Notes: a model not told the origin generated them from the sequence alone. A DNA stretch of 64,000 nt from Brevibacterium yomogidense (GCF_016107685.1 NZ_JABASY010000008.1:1-64000); one strand, 5' to 3'. Shown: positions 53,345-62,876, counted from the first letter of the stretch. Made by a program: numbers and translations.

Positions 53345-54625
53345 GTGTTCGTTTCCCCGCAGCTGCCCACTCGTCACCAGTCCGCCGTAGGCGTGCGTCG
53401 CCGGGTCCTCGCCCTGCTCGCAATCGTGCTCGCGCTGGTCCTGTGCGCGCCGATGACGCCCGCTCTGGCGAACCCGACGGAGGAGAAGTCCGCGGTCGAC
53501 GAGCGGGTGGAGGAGCTGCAGCAGGAGCACGAGGGGCTCACGGAGGAGCTTGCCCGTGTGGTCGCGGAGATGGAGGCCGCTGAAGAGAAGATGCCGGACG
53601 CCGAGGACGCGGTCAGCGAGGCGTCCGACGAGCTCGAGGAGGCCCAGCGCAAGGACGAGGAGCTCGGGGCGCGCCTCACGTCCGCGGAGAACGCGGAGAA
53701 GGATCTGCGCGAGGAGATCGACGAGGGCGCGGACCAGATCGAGGATTCGGAGAAGTCCGTCGTCGGGGTCGCGCGGCGTGCATACCAGAATTCGGGTGTG
53801 ACGAGCGATGTCGCGATGCTCCTCCAGATGGCGGAGAGCGACAGCGGGATGGACGGCCTCACACGCGTCGACTCCGCGGTGCGCAGCCAGCAGCGGACGA
53901 TCACCCGGCTGGGTGAGCGCCGTGCGGCGAACATCAGCAACCAGAACCGGCTCGATGCGATCGCGGACGAGATCTCCGACCTGAAGGACGAGGCCGCCGA
54001 GGTCGTGCTCGCCAAGGAGTCCGCGGAACGTGCCGCTCGGGACGCTAAGGACGAACTGGACTCCCTCATCTCGCAGAAGGACTCCGCCGCGAAGACGATC
54101 GAGGAGAACCAGGCCTCGACGGCGGAGGAGCTGGAGAAGCAGAAGGAGGAGCAGGAGCGGCTCGCGGACCAGATCCGCGAGTGGCAGGAGGACAACGGCG
54201 ACGGCAATCGGACACTGCCGGGTGACGGATTCCTCAAGAACCCTGCTCCCGGCTACCCGATCACCTCGCACTACGGGTGGCGAACTCACCCGATCGCGGG
54301 TGTGAGGCGACTCCATTCCGGAACGGACTTCGGCGTGCCCTGCGGCACGGAGGTGCACGCGTCCGCGGACGGCGTCGTCGTGTCCAGCGGGGGCGCCGGC
54401 GGCTACGGGAACCGGGTCGTCATCTCGCACGGGAAGTCGAATGGTGCGAGCATCGCGACGACCTACAACCACAACACCCGGAACCTCGTGCGCGCGGGGC
54501 AGAGTGTGAAGCAGGGCGACGCGATCTCGATCTCCGGTACGACGGGTGCGTCGACCGGCTGCCACCTGCACTTCGAGGTCATGCAGAACGGGTCGTACGT
54601 CAACCCGATGGACTGGATCTCCTGA
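53345..54625 (+). CDS. M23-family peptidoglycan peptidase with coiled coil (EnvC-like)
   Basis: A 426-residue secreted protein. Signal peptide VLALLAIVLALVLCAPMTPA, then a long coiled coil (~45-285, two Glu/Lys-rich arms), a linker, and a LytM/M23 domain (~300-426) with SHYGWRTHPI, HSGTDFGVPCG (zinc ligands H and D) and CHLHFEV (HxH). Start chosen at GTG 53345 because GAAGG lies seven bases upstream; GTG 53339 is too close. Being directly behind ftsEX fits a septal hydrolase activated by FtsX. Confidence 0.92.
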   Translation: MFVSPQLPTRHQSAVGVRRRVLALLAIVLALVLCAPMTPALANPTEEKSAVDERVEELQQEHEGLTEELARVVAEMEAAEEKMPDAEDAVSEASDELEEAQRKDEELGARLTSAENAEKDLREEIDEGADQIEDSEKSVVGVARRAYQNSGVTSDVAMLLQMAESDSGMDGLTRVDSAVRSQQRTITRLGERRAANISNQNRLDAIADEISDLKDEAAEVVLAKESAERAARDAKDELDSLISQKDSAAKTIEENQASTAEELEKQKEEQERLADQIREWQEDNGDGNRTLPGDGFLKNPAPGYPITSHYGWRTHPIAGVRRLHSGTDFGVPCGTEVHASADGVVVSSGGAGGYGNRVVISHGKSNGASIATTYNHNTRNLVRAGQSVKQGDAISISGTTGASTGCHLHFEVMQNGSYVNPMDWIS

Positions 54626-54845
54626 CCGATCGGGCCCGCAGGCCCTTCTCGCCGGGCGACCGAGAGTTCATGATCGGACCTCCTGACCCGGCGTCCGCGT
54701 GCCGCGGTGCTGCGGTAGACTGGAGCGTTCGCATGCACCGATGGCGGTGCTGCGCACAGTCGTCGAACGAATCGTCGAATACGGCCTGCTGACGGTGCCC
54801 CGGGCATCCTGCAGGTGACGCGCACATGCAGGAGAGGAGGGGTCT

Positions 54846-55325
54846 GTGCCCAAGGACACCGGACGGAAGTCGATCGCGCGCAACCGCAAGGCGCTACACG
54901 AATATCACATCGAGGACACCTACGAAGCGGGCCTGGTCCTCACCGGGACGGAAGTGAAGTCGCTGCGCGAAGGGCGCGCCAACCTCACGGACGGGTTCGG
55001 CCTGATCTTCCAGGGGGAGGCGTGGCTGGAGCACGTCTACATCCCCGAATACGTGCAGGGCACGTGGACGAACCATTCGGCGCGGCGGCGCCGGAAGCTG
55101 CTCCTCCACAAGGGCGAGATCCTCAAGATCTCGCAGAAGGTGAAGGAATCCGGCCGGACGCTCGTTCCGCTCGAACTGTACTTCGACGGGTCGCGCGTGA
55201 AGGTCGAGATCGCGATCGCGAAGGGCAAGAAGGACTGGGACAAGCGCCAGGCGCTCAAGGAGAAGCAGGACAAGCGCGAGGCGGAGAGGGCGATGAAGTC
55301 GACCCTGCGCCGCCGGTCCAGCTGA
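54846..55325 (+). CDS. smpB: SsrA-binding protein SmpB
   Basis: A 159-residue tmRNA partner in ribosome rescue. IARNRKALHEYHIEDTYEAG, LTGTEVKSLREGRANL and the basic C-terminal tail are family signatures. AGGAGAGGAGG lies upstream of the GTG. The tmRNA gene follows 140 bases later. Confidence 0.96.
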   Translation: MPKDTGRKSIARNRKALHEYHIEDTYEAGLVLTGTEVKSLREGRANLTDGFGLIFQGEAWLEHVYIPEYVQGTWTNHSARRRRKLLLHKGEILKISQKVKESGRTLVPLELYFDGSRVKVEIAIAKGKKDWDKRQALKEKQDKREAERAMKSTLRRRSS

Positions 55326-55467
55326 CAGGTGGATCACCGGTCTGGCGGCCGGGAATAGGAGTGGTGCACCCCGTGTTGAGAGGTGTACAGTAGATCATCT
55401 GGCGCTGGATGGATCAGCGTCGGAGGATGTCGGGTCCCACCTCGTGGGACTCTTGGCAACTGAATAA

Positions 55468-55839
55468 GGGGATGATCGGTTTCGACGCCGGCTGTTGAGC
55501 TGGGAGAAGCGGGCCGAGAATGCAGAGTCAACTCGTTAATGTCCTCTGCAAACCAATAGGTGCTGAATCCAAGACTCGCACCGATTTCGCCCTCGCTGCC
55601 TGACAGCGAGCTGAGCGAATCCGTCAGCCCGGGGTAGCTTCCGCCTCGGTTCCTGGCGTCAGCTAGGAAGCCACTGCTGCAGACACATGTCGGGGGTGTC
55701 TGTGGGACTCTTACTCGACTCCGTCCGTTGGTCTACGTGTTCGTGCGGTGACCAGGACCTAAGAAACTCTTCACGGACTGCGCCCGGAGAAGACCCGGCG
55801 ATTCGCCGACGGACGCGGGTTCGATTCCCGCCATCTCCA
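55468..55839 (+). ncRNA. ssrA: transfer-messenger RNA (tmRNA)
   Basis: The 5' end GGGGATGATCGG pairs with the 3' CATCTCC-A acceptor arm, and a TTCGATTC T-loop precedes it. TTCGACGCCGG follows the 5' arm as in other tmRNAs. The tag frame opens at GCT (55562), two bases after TAG, and encodes AESKTRTDFALAA before TGA (55601-55603). The CCA is not encoded (CAT follows the discriminator A) and must be added. TTGAGA at 55376 may be part of its promoter. Confidence 0.95.
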
Positions 55840-55850
55840 CATCTGTGATC

Positions 55851-55887
55851 CGAATGGCCTCAGCGGCCTCGCCGCTGGGGCCATTCG
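55851..55887 (+). terminator. terminator of tmRNA
   Basis: A 17-base stem (CGAATGGCC-TCAGCGGC against GCCGCTGG-GGCCATTCG, one wobble pair) with loop CTC, eleven bases after the tmRNA end. Confidence 0.8.
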
Positions 55888-55899
55888 TCATGTCCGGGT

Positions 55900-56288
55900 T
55901 CAGAAGGCATCTTCCGTCTCTGCATCCGTGATGAGGAACTGCTCCAGTTCGGCTGCAGCGATCGCGGCGGGTGGCACGCTGCCGGTCGACGGACCACTTG
56001 TGGCGAGGTGCTGCATCTGCCGGGTCCGCGCTTCCCAGGGCAGTCGCCCCGGCCGGCTGGCTGCTGTCCACAGAGTCCTGGAGCGAGTTGAAGAGCAGGA
56101 AGAGGATCAGGAACCAGACGAGGAAGCAGAGGAGCGCGCTGGCCGCGTAGGTCCCTCCGATGACCAGCAGGGAGTTCGCGGGCTTCCTCTTGTGCAGCGG
56201 CCGTGAGGGCGGCGTGCCTCTCCGTCGTCGAGGACCCGCCCCGTGCCGGGTCGAGGCGGTCGGGGTGATTCACCGCTTCCGGTGACAT
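55900..56288 (-). pseudogene. small membrane-protein gene split over three reading frames
   Basis: Start ATG 56288 has AAGGACGG upstream and encodes MSPEAVNHPDRLDPARGG in one frame. A second frame then reads KPANSLLVIGGTYAASALLC and FLVWFLILFLLFN, two strong membrane helices, but has no start of its own. A third frame ends naturally with AAELEQFLITDAETEDAF and a stop at 55900. The pieces line up as N-terminus, membrane core and C-terminus of one ~125-residue protein interrupted by two frameshifts. Sequencing errors would look the same. No family recognised. Confidence 0.45.
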
Positions 56289-56385
56289 CCGTCCTTGTCC
56301 TTGGGTCGACAGTCTGGTGGCACCGTCCACGATAGGACACGTCACGGGGACAGCGGGGTGTGCTGGGCGGACATACCCTGACGTC

Positions 56386-57279
56386 ATGGACAGAAATCCC
56401 TTCTCTGCCGTGGAAAGCCCGCCGGTCGTGGGGCCCCCGCCCGTCGTGCACACCGCCGCCGAGGTGCCGGTCACCTGGTCGATCGCCGTCACCGACCTCG
56501 CGTCGGGCCGCCCGCTGCTCCAGCACGCACCCCGCACCGTCCTGCCGACCGCGAGTATGGGGAAGGTGTTCCTGCTCATCGAGGTCTTCTCTCAGGCCGC
56601 CGCCGGCCGCCTCGACCTCGGCGCGGAGCTTCCCGTCCTGCCGGTCCACGTGGTCGCGGACTCCGGGCTGCTCCACCTCTTCCGTGACAGGACGGTGACG
56701 GTCCAGGACGCGTGCCTGCTCGTGGGTGCGGTGAGCGACAACCTCGCGACGAACGCGCTCGCCGACCTCTGCGGACTGGGTGCGGTGCGCGCAGTGGCAC
56801 GGGACCTCGGGTTCGGGAGCACGGGGTTCCTCGACACCATCCGGGACGTGCGCGGCCCGGAGCATCCGTGGGCGCCGTCGTGCGGGACGGCGCACGAACT
56901 CGCGCGCCTGTTCGCGCTGCTGCACGCGGGTGAGATCGTCTCAGCGGAGGTCTCCGCGCAGGTGCTCGACGTGCTCGCGGCAGGGGTGGACACGTCGATG
57001 GTCGCAGGCGGTCTCCACCTGGACCCGCTGGCACACATCGAGCCTGACGGGGGAGTGGTGCTCCGCCACAAGACCGGCCACGACGCGGGGGTGCGGGTGG
57101 ACGCCGGCGTCGTCACCGGGCGAGCCGGAGGCGCGGCCTACGCTGTCGGCGCGCACTGGGATCCGGGGGCGGACACGGGCCCCATGCCGGTGCGTGTGGC
57201 GGTCGAGGGGCACATGCGTGCGATCGGGCACGCGGTGCTGCGGTACGTCCTCGGCGAATCGCCCGCGCAGGACCGCTGA
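56386..57279 (+). CDS. class A beta-lactamase-fold serine hydrolase without signal peptide
   Basis: A 297-residue protein with SxxK (Ser57-Met-Gly-Lys60), SDN (117-119) and a HKTGHD box (around 230), the three active-site motifs of class A beta-lactamase-like proteins. No ExxLN omega-loop Glu is evident, and the N-terminus has no secretion signal, so antibiotic hydrolysis is doubtful. TACCCT at 56374-56379 lies six bases before the ATG, indicating a leaderless message. The substrate is unknown. Confidence 0.75.
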   Translation: MDRNPFSAVESPPVVGPPPVVHTAAEVPVTWSIAVTDLASGRPLLQHAPRTVLPTASMGKVFLLIEVFSQAAAGRLDLGAELPVLPVHVVADSGLLHLFRDRTVTVQDACLLVGAVSDNLATNALADLCGLGAVRAVARDLGFGSTGFLDTIRDVRGPEHPWAPSCGTAHELARLFALLHAGEIVSAEVSAQVLDVLAAGVDTSMVAGGLHLDPLAHIEPDGGVVLRHKTGHDAGVRVDAGVVTGRAGGAAYAVGAHWDPGADTGPMPVRVAVEGHMRAIGHAVLRYVLGESPAQDR

Positions 57280-57288
57280 CCGTCGCCT

Positions 57289-58593
57289 TCAGGCTTCCTG
57301 GCGTCGGCGCAGGAAGCGCGGGGTGAGCGCCTCACGCGTTCTGCGGCGCTGGCGGGCCAGTGCTTCCCGGGCGCCGGGTTCCGCCCGCGCGAACGACAGT
57401 GTCAACCCGACCGCCAGCAGACACCCGATGATGGCCGACCCGCCGTACGACACGAACGGCAGCGGCACCCCGATCACGGGCAGCAGCGCGGTGACGACAC
57501 CGATGTTCACCGCGGCCTGACCGATGACCCACGCGAAGACCGCCATCGTCGTCACCTGGACCATCGTGTCCTCGGCCCGCAGAGCCAGGCGGACTAGGCC
57601 GAAGCCCAGGATCGCGAAGAGCCCGATGACGACGCAGCCGCCCAGGAACCCCAGCTCCTCGCCGATGATCGCGAAGATGAAGTCGTTGTGCGCCTCCGGC
57701 AGCCACGACCACTTCTCACGACTGGCGCCCAGGCCCACCCCTGCCCAGCCTCCGGAGGCCAGTGCGTAGAGGCCGTGGCTGGACTGCCAGTTCTGGCCCA
57801 GGGCGTCGGCCTCCGTGGCGGCGTCCGGACCGGCGAACAGTGCTTTCACCCGCGCCAAGCGATACGGGCTCGTGACGATCAGCAGCGTCACGCCGACGGC
57901 CAGCGGCACCAGGGCGGCGGCGAACCAGCGCAGCGGCACACCGCCGGTGAACAGCGCGACGAGGCTCAGCAGGATCAGGATGAGGGAGGTGCCCAGGTCA
58001 CCGCCGGCCAGAACGCACGCAAGCACGGCGCCCAGCACGGGGATGATCGGCACGGCCAATTCCTTGAAGGAGTCGAGGCGACCGGCCTTGCGGGCCAGGA
58101 TCACCCCCAGCCACAGGGCGACGGCGACTTTCGCGAGCTCCGACGGCTGCCCCTGAATGGGTCCGATCTGAACCCAGTTCGTGCTGCCGTTCACCGTGCG
58201 CCCGATCCCGGGGATGAGGGGCAGCACGACGAGGCCGATGCTCACGATCATCGCGGGCCAGGCGAGTCGGCGCAGCAGCGCGGGTGAGAGCGCAGCGAGG
58301 ACGAGCATGGCGGTGATGCCCGTCGCGGCGAACAGGGCCTGCCGGAAGAAGATGGTGTAGGACGAGACGGCGGTCCCGTCGTAGGCCGTGATCGACGTCG
58401 CGGACAGCACCATGATGAGACCGACCACGACGAGCGCGATGGACGACGTGAGGATCAGGTAGTAGTTGGTGAGCGGCAGGTCCAGGGTGGCCCGCATGTC
58501 CGCCCCGATCGACCTCCACCTGCCGGGTCGACTGCTACGGTCGTCGCTGGCGGTGCGACGACCGTCCTCCGCGTGCGTGCTGCGCGGGGTCAT
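57289..58593 (-). CDS. FtsW/RodA-family peptidoglycan polymerase
   Basis: A 434-residue SEDS protein with ten membrane segments after a ~35-residue basic cytoplasmic start. GRTVNGSTNWVQIGPIQGQPSELAK (split over loop 2) and LPFVSYGGSAIIGCLLAVG are SEDS signatures; the NWVQIG/QPSE loop holds the catalytic Asp-region motifs. It polymerises lipid II with a class B PBP. The gene is away from the division/cell-wall cluster, and no PBP gene adjoins it, so FtsW versus RodA is not settled. Confidence 0.87.
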   Translation of the reverse strand: MTPRSTHAEDGRRTASDDRSSRPGRWRSIGADMRATLDLPLTNYYLILTSSIALVVVGLIMVLSATSITAYDGTAVSSYTIFFRQALFAATGITAMLVLAALSPALLRRLAWPAMIVSIGLVVLPLIPGIGRTVNGSTNWVQIGPIQGQPSELAKVAVALWLGVILARKAGRLDSFKELAVPIIPVLGAVLACVLAGGDLGTSLILILLSLVALFTGGVPLRWFAAALVPLAVGVTLLIVTSPYRLARVKALFAGPDAATEADALGQNWQSSHGLYALASGGWAGVGLGASREKWSWLPEAHNDFIFAIIGEELGFLGGCVVIGLFAILGFGLVRLALRAEDTMVQVTTMAVFAWVIGQAAVNIGVVTALLPVIGVPLPFVSYGGSAIIGCLLAVGLTLSFARAEPGAREALARQRRRTREALTPRFLRRRQEA

Positions 58594-58700
58594 CGGTCGT
58601 CGGCTGCTTCCGGAAGTGGAGGCGAGGTACGCGCGGTTCTGTGCCTGAACTCCATGGGCACACTGTATGAAGAGGTGGAACAGTCATCCAGCATTCTCGG

Positions 58701-59423
58701 TTGCCGGGCGGTTCGCCGGGCGAAGGCGTCCCTCTGCGACGGGACCGGGCGGCGCTGCGGTTGCGCAGCGTCGGATCCACACTCCTGCGCGCGGCCCTGT
58801 GGCTGGTCACAGGGGCGGTCGTCGTTGCCGTCTGCCTGCTGGGCGTCGGGCCGTCCACCACGCTGCACCTCGCGATCGCCCACAGCGGGATCGACCTGCC
58901 GTACGGGCTGGCCGACATCCTGCTGTACGTGCTCGCCGGAGGGTTCTTCCTCACCGCCTGGGGCTTCCGCCGTGTGGACCTCGCCCGTGTGCTCGTCGTC
59001 CTCGTGACAGGCATATCCGTCGTCGTCGCATATGCGACGAACGAGGTGCTCAAGCGCCTGTTCGCGCAGGTGCGCCCCTGTGTCGAGCTGGTGGTCGACC
59101 CGCGGTGCCCGGGCCCCGACAGTTGGTCGTTCCCCAGCAACCACACGACGATCGCCTTCGCTCTGGCCACCGCGGTGGTGCTCATGGCGGTGACGCGGTG
59201 GGCATGGATCGCGTACGGCGTTGCCGCCTGCGCTGCCGTGTCACGTGTGATCGACGGCGTGCACTTTCCGCACGATGTGATCGCCGGGGCCGCCGTGGGC
59301 ACCTGCGTGACGATCTGCGTCGTCCTGCTGCTCATGCGTGCGACGGCCCGCGTCCGGCGGAGCCTCGCCACCCCGCGCTCATCCTCCGGAACCCGGATGG
59401 AAGGTCTGCGCGAAGTCGACTAG
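58701..59423 (+). CDS. PAP2-family membrane phosphatase
   Basis: A 240-residue protein with about six membrane helices. The phosphatase motifs are KRLFAQVRP (KX6RP), PSNHT (usually PSGH), and SRVIDGVHFPHD (SRX5HX3D), all on one side. Likely substrates are lipid pyrophosphates such as undecaprenyl diphosphate. The only standard in-frame start is TTG at 58701, but an AGAGGTGG site lies 30 bases upstream and the in-frame stop is at 58668, so the true start may be a rare codon near 58683-58686. Confidence 0.8.
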   Translation: MPGGSPGEGVPLRRDRAALRLRSVGSTLLRAALWLVTGAVVVAVCLLGVGPSTTLHLAIAHSGIDLPYGLADILLYVLAGGFFLTAWGFRRVDLARVLVVLVTGISVVVAYATNEVLKRLFAQVRPCVELVVDPRCPGPDSWSFPSNHTTIAFALATAVVLMAVTRWAWIAYGVAACAAVSRVIDGVHFPHDVIAGAAVGTCVTICVVLLLMRATARVRRSLATPRSSSGTRMEGLREVD

Positions 59424-59504
59424 GGTTCGCACCAACCCGGAGGGGTGGCATCGCATCGGTCGCAGGGGCGCGACCGCAGGTTCCGTACGCGAAAGGCCGC
59501 GAGG

Positions 59505-61061
59505 ATGCAGATGGCTCGATTGGCGGGCGAGGGCGTCCTCGCCCGCGAGTATCAGCGCGAAGTCACACGCGCTTTCAGCCGTCTGTCCGAACGCGCCTCG
59601 GATGAGGGTCTGGACGCGGTGCGCAGCATCGTGGCGGAGTCGTGGCAGCGGTCGCTCAGCGCGCTGCCGCCCACGGGTCGTGACAGCGCCTCGCTGGGCA
59701 TCGACGCGGACGAACTGGAGCGGATGTGCCGGGAGGGTCCGCTGGCGCGCGCTCTGCCGATCGTCCGGCGCCTCCTCATCGAACCCGCACGGGACACGGG
59801 CCTGGTCGTCGCGATCGGCGATGCGCAGGGCCGTCTCCTCTGGGTCGAGGGGGACCACTCCGCGCTGCGACGATCCGAATCGATGGGCTTCGCGGTGGGC
59901 GCCGACTGGTCGGAGACCGGCATGGGCACCTCCGCCCCCGGCATCGTCGTCGCCACTGGCGCATCGGCCTCTGTCGCACGGGAGGAGCACTTCTCGCCGG
60001 TCGTGCGGGAGTGGAGCTGCACCGCAGTGCCGCTCATGGACCCGCACACGCGTGCCCTCATGGGCGTCCTCGACATCACGGGCGGGCCGGAGGCGGTCTC
60101 CCCTCTCAGCCTCCCGCTCCTCACCGCTGCCGCCGCCGCGATCGAAGCGGAGCTCGCCGCCCAGCCCCCAGGCGCTTTCGACGGTACGGCCGAACCTGCG
60201 GGTTCGAGGCCGGGTGCCCCGTCCGATACGGCGACGACCACCGCGTTCTCCGGTGTCTCGCTGTCACCCGCCGCGGGCGTGGGGGAGGGGGCAGCGCCCG
60301 GCTCCCCGCCGCTGACCGCCGCGGACGATCCCGCTGCGGGACGGCCTGCGGCCGGGCTGGTCGGGGAAGACGCCGCCTTCGCCGAGGCGGGGGAGCCGCT
60401 CGTGGTGACCGGCACCTCGGCGGCGGGGTCCGGGACGCTGCTGCGGCCCGTCGTGCGGGTCACCGGGCCGGGGGCACCCGCCGTCGCCCAGGACGGCCGC
60501 GAGAAGCAGATCGGCCTGCGGCACGCGGAGATCCTCACGCTCCTCGACTGGTACGACGACGGGCTGAGCGGCCCCCAGCTGAGCGAGATGGTCTACGCGG
60601 ACGCGCCGGAGGCCACGACGGTCCGCGTGGAGATGCACCGCCTGCGCAGGGTGCTTGCGGAGGCGTCGGACGGGTCCGTCGAACTCGCCTCGCGGCCGTA
60701 CCGGCTGGTCGCGGGCACCGGCCGGGAACGCCCCCCGCTCACGGACGCCCGTGCCGCGCACGACGCGCTCACCGACGGCGACATCGAACGCGCCGTCCAC
60801 CTGTGCCGGGGCGACGTGCTGCCCGCATCGGAGGCGCCGGAGATCGCCCACCTCCGCACGGCACTGTCCACATCGCTGCGGGAAGCGGTCATGCAGTTCG
60901 CGGACCACGACCTCCTGTGGGCCTACCTGCGCCGTCAGGACGCGCAGGACGACCAGGAGGCGTGGATGCTCGCGCTGCGCCTGCTGCCGGCCGACGACGT
61001 GCGCAGGGCCGCGGCCGTCGCCCGGCTCGACGCGATCGACGCGGAGCACGCCGCACACTGA
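59505..61061 (+). CDS. GAF-domain transcriptional regulator of the downstream dehydrogenases
   Basis: A 518-residue protein. A helical N-terminal region (SIVAESWQRSLS, typical of AcoR/DhaR regulators) is followed by a GAF domain (~95-210, GADWSETGMGTSAPG). A ~110-residue Ala/Gly/Pro linker leads to a C-terminal winged-helix-like part (~345-420) with LSGPQLSEMVYADAPEATTV, and a final helical region. The sigma-54 ATPase of AcoR is absent. Such regulators sit beside aldehyde/alcohol dehydrogenase genes in actinobacteria. Start at ATG 59505; ATG 59511 also possible. Confidence 0.78.
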   Translation: MQMARLAGEGVLAREYQREVTRAFSRLSERASDEGLDAVRSIVAESWQRSLSALPPTGRDSASLGIDADELERMCREGPLARALPIVRRLLIEPARDTGLVVAIGDAQGRLLWVEGDHSALRRSESMGFAVGADWSETGMGTSAPGIVVATGASASVAREEHFSPVVREWSCTAVPLMDPHTRALMGVLDITGGPEAVSPLSLPLLTAAAAAIEAELAAQPPGAFDGTAEPAGSRPGAPSDTATTTAFSGVSLSPAAGVGEGAAPGSPPLTAADDPAAGRPAAGLVGEDAAFAEAGEPLVVTGTSAAGSGTLLRPVVRVTGPGAPAVAQDGREKQIGLRHAEILTLLDWYDDGLSGPQLSEMVYADAPEATTVRVEMHRLRRVLAEASDGSVELASRPYRLVAGTGRERPPLTDARAAHDALTDGDIERAVHLCRGDVLPASEAPEIAHLRTALSTSLREAVMQFADHDLLWAYLRRQDAQDDQEAWMLALRLLPADDVRRAAAVARLDAIDAEHAAH

Positions 61062-61093
61062 ACCGTGGTGGGATCCACGAGCTGATCCGTCGC

Positions 61094-61122
61094 GGGCCCC
61101 CGCACTGAGCTGTCGGGGGCCC
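61094..61122 (+). terminator. terminator after the GAF regulator
   Basis: GGGCCCCCG / CGGGGGCCC inverted repeat with an 11-base loop, 33 bases after the stop. Confidence 0.6.
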
Positions 61123-61143
61123 CGCGCAACGAGCAGACGCGTC

Positions 61144-61206
61144 GTCCACGCAGCGAACCTCCGTGTGATCCACGCAACGTCGGTGCAACGGCGCTCGCCC
61201 TATCCT
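61144..61206 (+). promoter_or_regulatory. candidate promoter/operator of the aldehyde dehydrogenase gene
   Basis: TCCACGCAGCG (61145) and TCCACGCAACG (61169) recur 24 bases apart, and GCAACG occurs again near 61184. TATCCT at 61201-61206 is a plausible -10, 92 bases before the ATG. The repeats could be sites for the GAF regulator; no clear -35. Confidence 0.35.
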
Positions 61207-61297
61207 GGAGTCACAGCCCGGCGGATGCGACGCGGATCCGCGATCATCCGGCCGGGGCGCTCGGACGCACACAGTCGTGCAGAAGAAGGAGACCGGC

Positions 61298-62821
61298 ATG
61301 GCCGTCTACGCACAGCCCGGGACATCGGGAGCACTCGTCGACTTCAAGCCCCGCTACGAGAACTGGATCGGCGGCGCATGGGTGCCACCGGTCAAGGGCG
61401 AGTACTTCGAGAACGTCACCCCGATCACCGGGAAGGCCTTCACGGAGGTCGCACGATCCACGGCGGAGGACATCGAACTGGCCCTGGACGCCGCCCACAA
61501 GGCGGCACCGTCATGGAACAAGACGACGCCTGCGGAGCGGGCCGTCATCCTCAACAAGATCGCGGACCGGATCGAGGAGAACCTCGAGATGATCGCCGTC
61601 GCAGAGACGTGGGACAACGGCAAGGCGATCCGCGAACCGCTCGCTGCGGACATCCCGCTGGCGATCGACCACTTCCGCTACTTCGCAGGAGCGATCCGCG
61701 CTCAGGAGGGCGGTCTGTCGCAGATCGACGAGGACACTGTCGCCTACCACTTCCACGAACCGCTGGGCGTGGTCGGGCAGATCATCCCGTGGAACTTCCC
61801 GATCCTCATGGCGGTGTGGAAGCTCGCGCCGGCACTCGCTGCGGGCAACTGCGTCGTCCTCAAGCCGGCGGAGCAGACACCCGCGTCGATCCTCGTCCTC
61901 ATGGAGCTGATCGCGGACCTGATCCCCGCGGGCGTCGTCAACATCGTGAACGGCTTCGGCGCGGAGGCGGGCAAGCCGCTCGCCTCGAACAAGCGGATCT
62001 CCAAGATCGCGTTCACGGGTGAGACGACGACCGGCCGCCTCATCATGCAGTACGCGTCGCAGAACATCATCCCCGTGACGCTGGAGCTGGGCGGCAAGAG
62101 TCCGAACATCTTCTTCGACGACATCGCCCAGGAGAAGGACGCGTTCTACGACAAGGCGCTCGAGGGCTACGCGATGTTCAGCCTCAACCAGGGCGAGGTC
62201 TGCACGTGCCCGTCACGCGCACTCATCCAGTCGAGCATGTACGACAGCTTCATGGCGGACGCACTGGAGCGGGTGAAGGCGACGAAGCAGGGCAACCCGC
62301 TCGACACGGACACCCAGATCGGCGCGCAGGCGTCGAACGACCAGTTCGAGAAGATCATGTCCTACCTGGACATCGGCAAGCAGGAAGGGGCGAAGATCCT
62401 CACCGGTGGGGACGCTGTGGACCTGGGCGGAGACCTGTCCGGCGGGTTCTACGTGGCACCGACGGTCTTCGAGGGGACGAACGACATGAGGATCTTCCAG
62501 GAGGAGATCTTCGGCCCGGTCGTCGCGACGACGCAGTTCAAGGACTACGACGACGCGATGTCCATCGCGAACGACACCCTCTACGGACTGGGCGCCGGAG
62601 TCTGGGCGCGCAACGGAACGACTGCCTACCGGGCCGGTCGTCAGATCCAGGCGGGCCGCGTCTGGGTCAACAACTACCACGCCTATCCGGCGCACGCCGC
62701 GTTCGGAGGCTACAAGTCGTCGGGCATCGGCCGTGAGAACCACCTCATGATGCTCGATCACTACCAGCAGACGAAGAACCTGCTGGTGAGCTACAGCGAC
62801 AGCGCGCTCGGCTTCTTCTGA
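61298..62821 (+). CDS. aldehyde dehydrogenase (ExaC/acetaldehyde type)
   Basis: A 507-residue NAD(P)-dependent enzyme oxidising an aldehyde, probably acetaldehyde, to the acid. PWNFP (cofactor site), [11 protein letters not shown] (general base Glu), [11 protein letters not shown] (catalytic Cys, one of the two) and EEIFGPV are present. Size and motifs fit the ExaC/Adh-linked class. GAAGGAGA precedes ATG 61298; an upstream in-frame start at 61277 is less likely. It lies between a GAF regulator and an alcohol dehydrogenase. Confidence 0.92.
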   Translation: MAVYAQPGTSGALVDFKPRYENWIGGAWVPPVKGEYFENVTPITGKAFTEVARSTAEDIELALDAAHKAAPSWNKTTPAERAVILNKIADRIEENLEMIAVAETWDNGKAIREPLAADIPLAIDHFRYFAGAIRAQEGGLSQIDEDTVAYHFHEPLGVVGQIIPWNFPILMAVWKLAPALAAGNCVVLKPAEQTPASILVLMELIADLIPAGVVNIVNGFGAEAGKPLASNKRISKIAFTGETTTGRLIMQYASQNIIPVTLELGGKSPNIFFDDIAQEKDAFYDKALEGYAMFSLNQGEVCTCPSRALIQSSMYDSFMADALERVKATKQGNPLDTDTQIGAQASNDQFEKIMSYLDIGKQEGAKILTGGDAVDLGGDLSGGFYVAPTVFEGTNDMRIFQEEIFGPVVATTQFKDYDDAMSIANDTLYGLGAGVWARNGTTAYRAGRQIQAGRVWVNNYHAYPAHAAFGGYKSSGIGRENHLMMLDHYQQTKNLLVSYSDSALGFF

Positions 62822-62846
62822 GCCCACGCAGTCGTCACCGCATCAC

Positions 62847-62876
62847 CAGGGCCGGGCGGTCCTCCGCCCGGCCCTG
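62847..62876 (+). terminator. terminator between aldehyde and alcohol dehydrogenase genes
   Basis: A perfect 13-base stem CAGGGCCGGGCGG / CCGCCCGGCCCTG with loop TCCT. It implies the two genes are at least partly transcribed separately. Confidence 0.85.
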
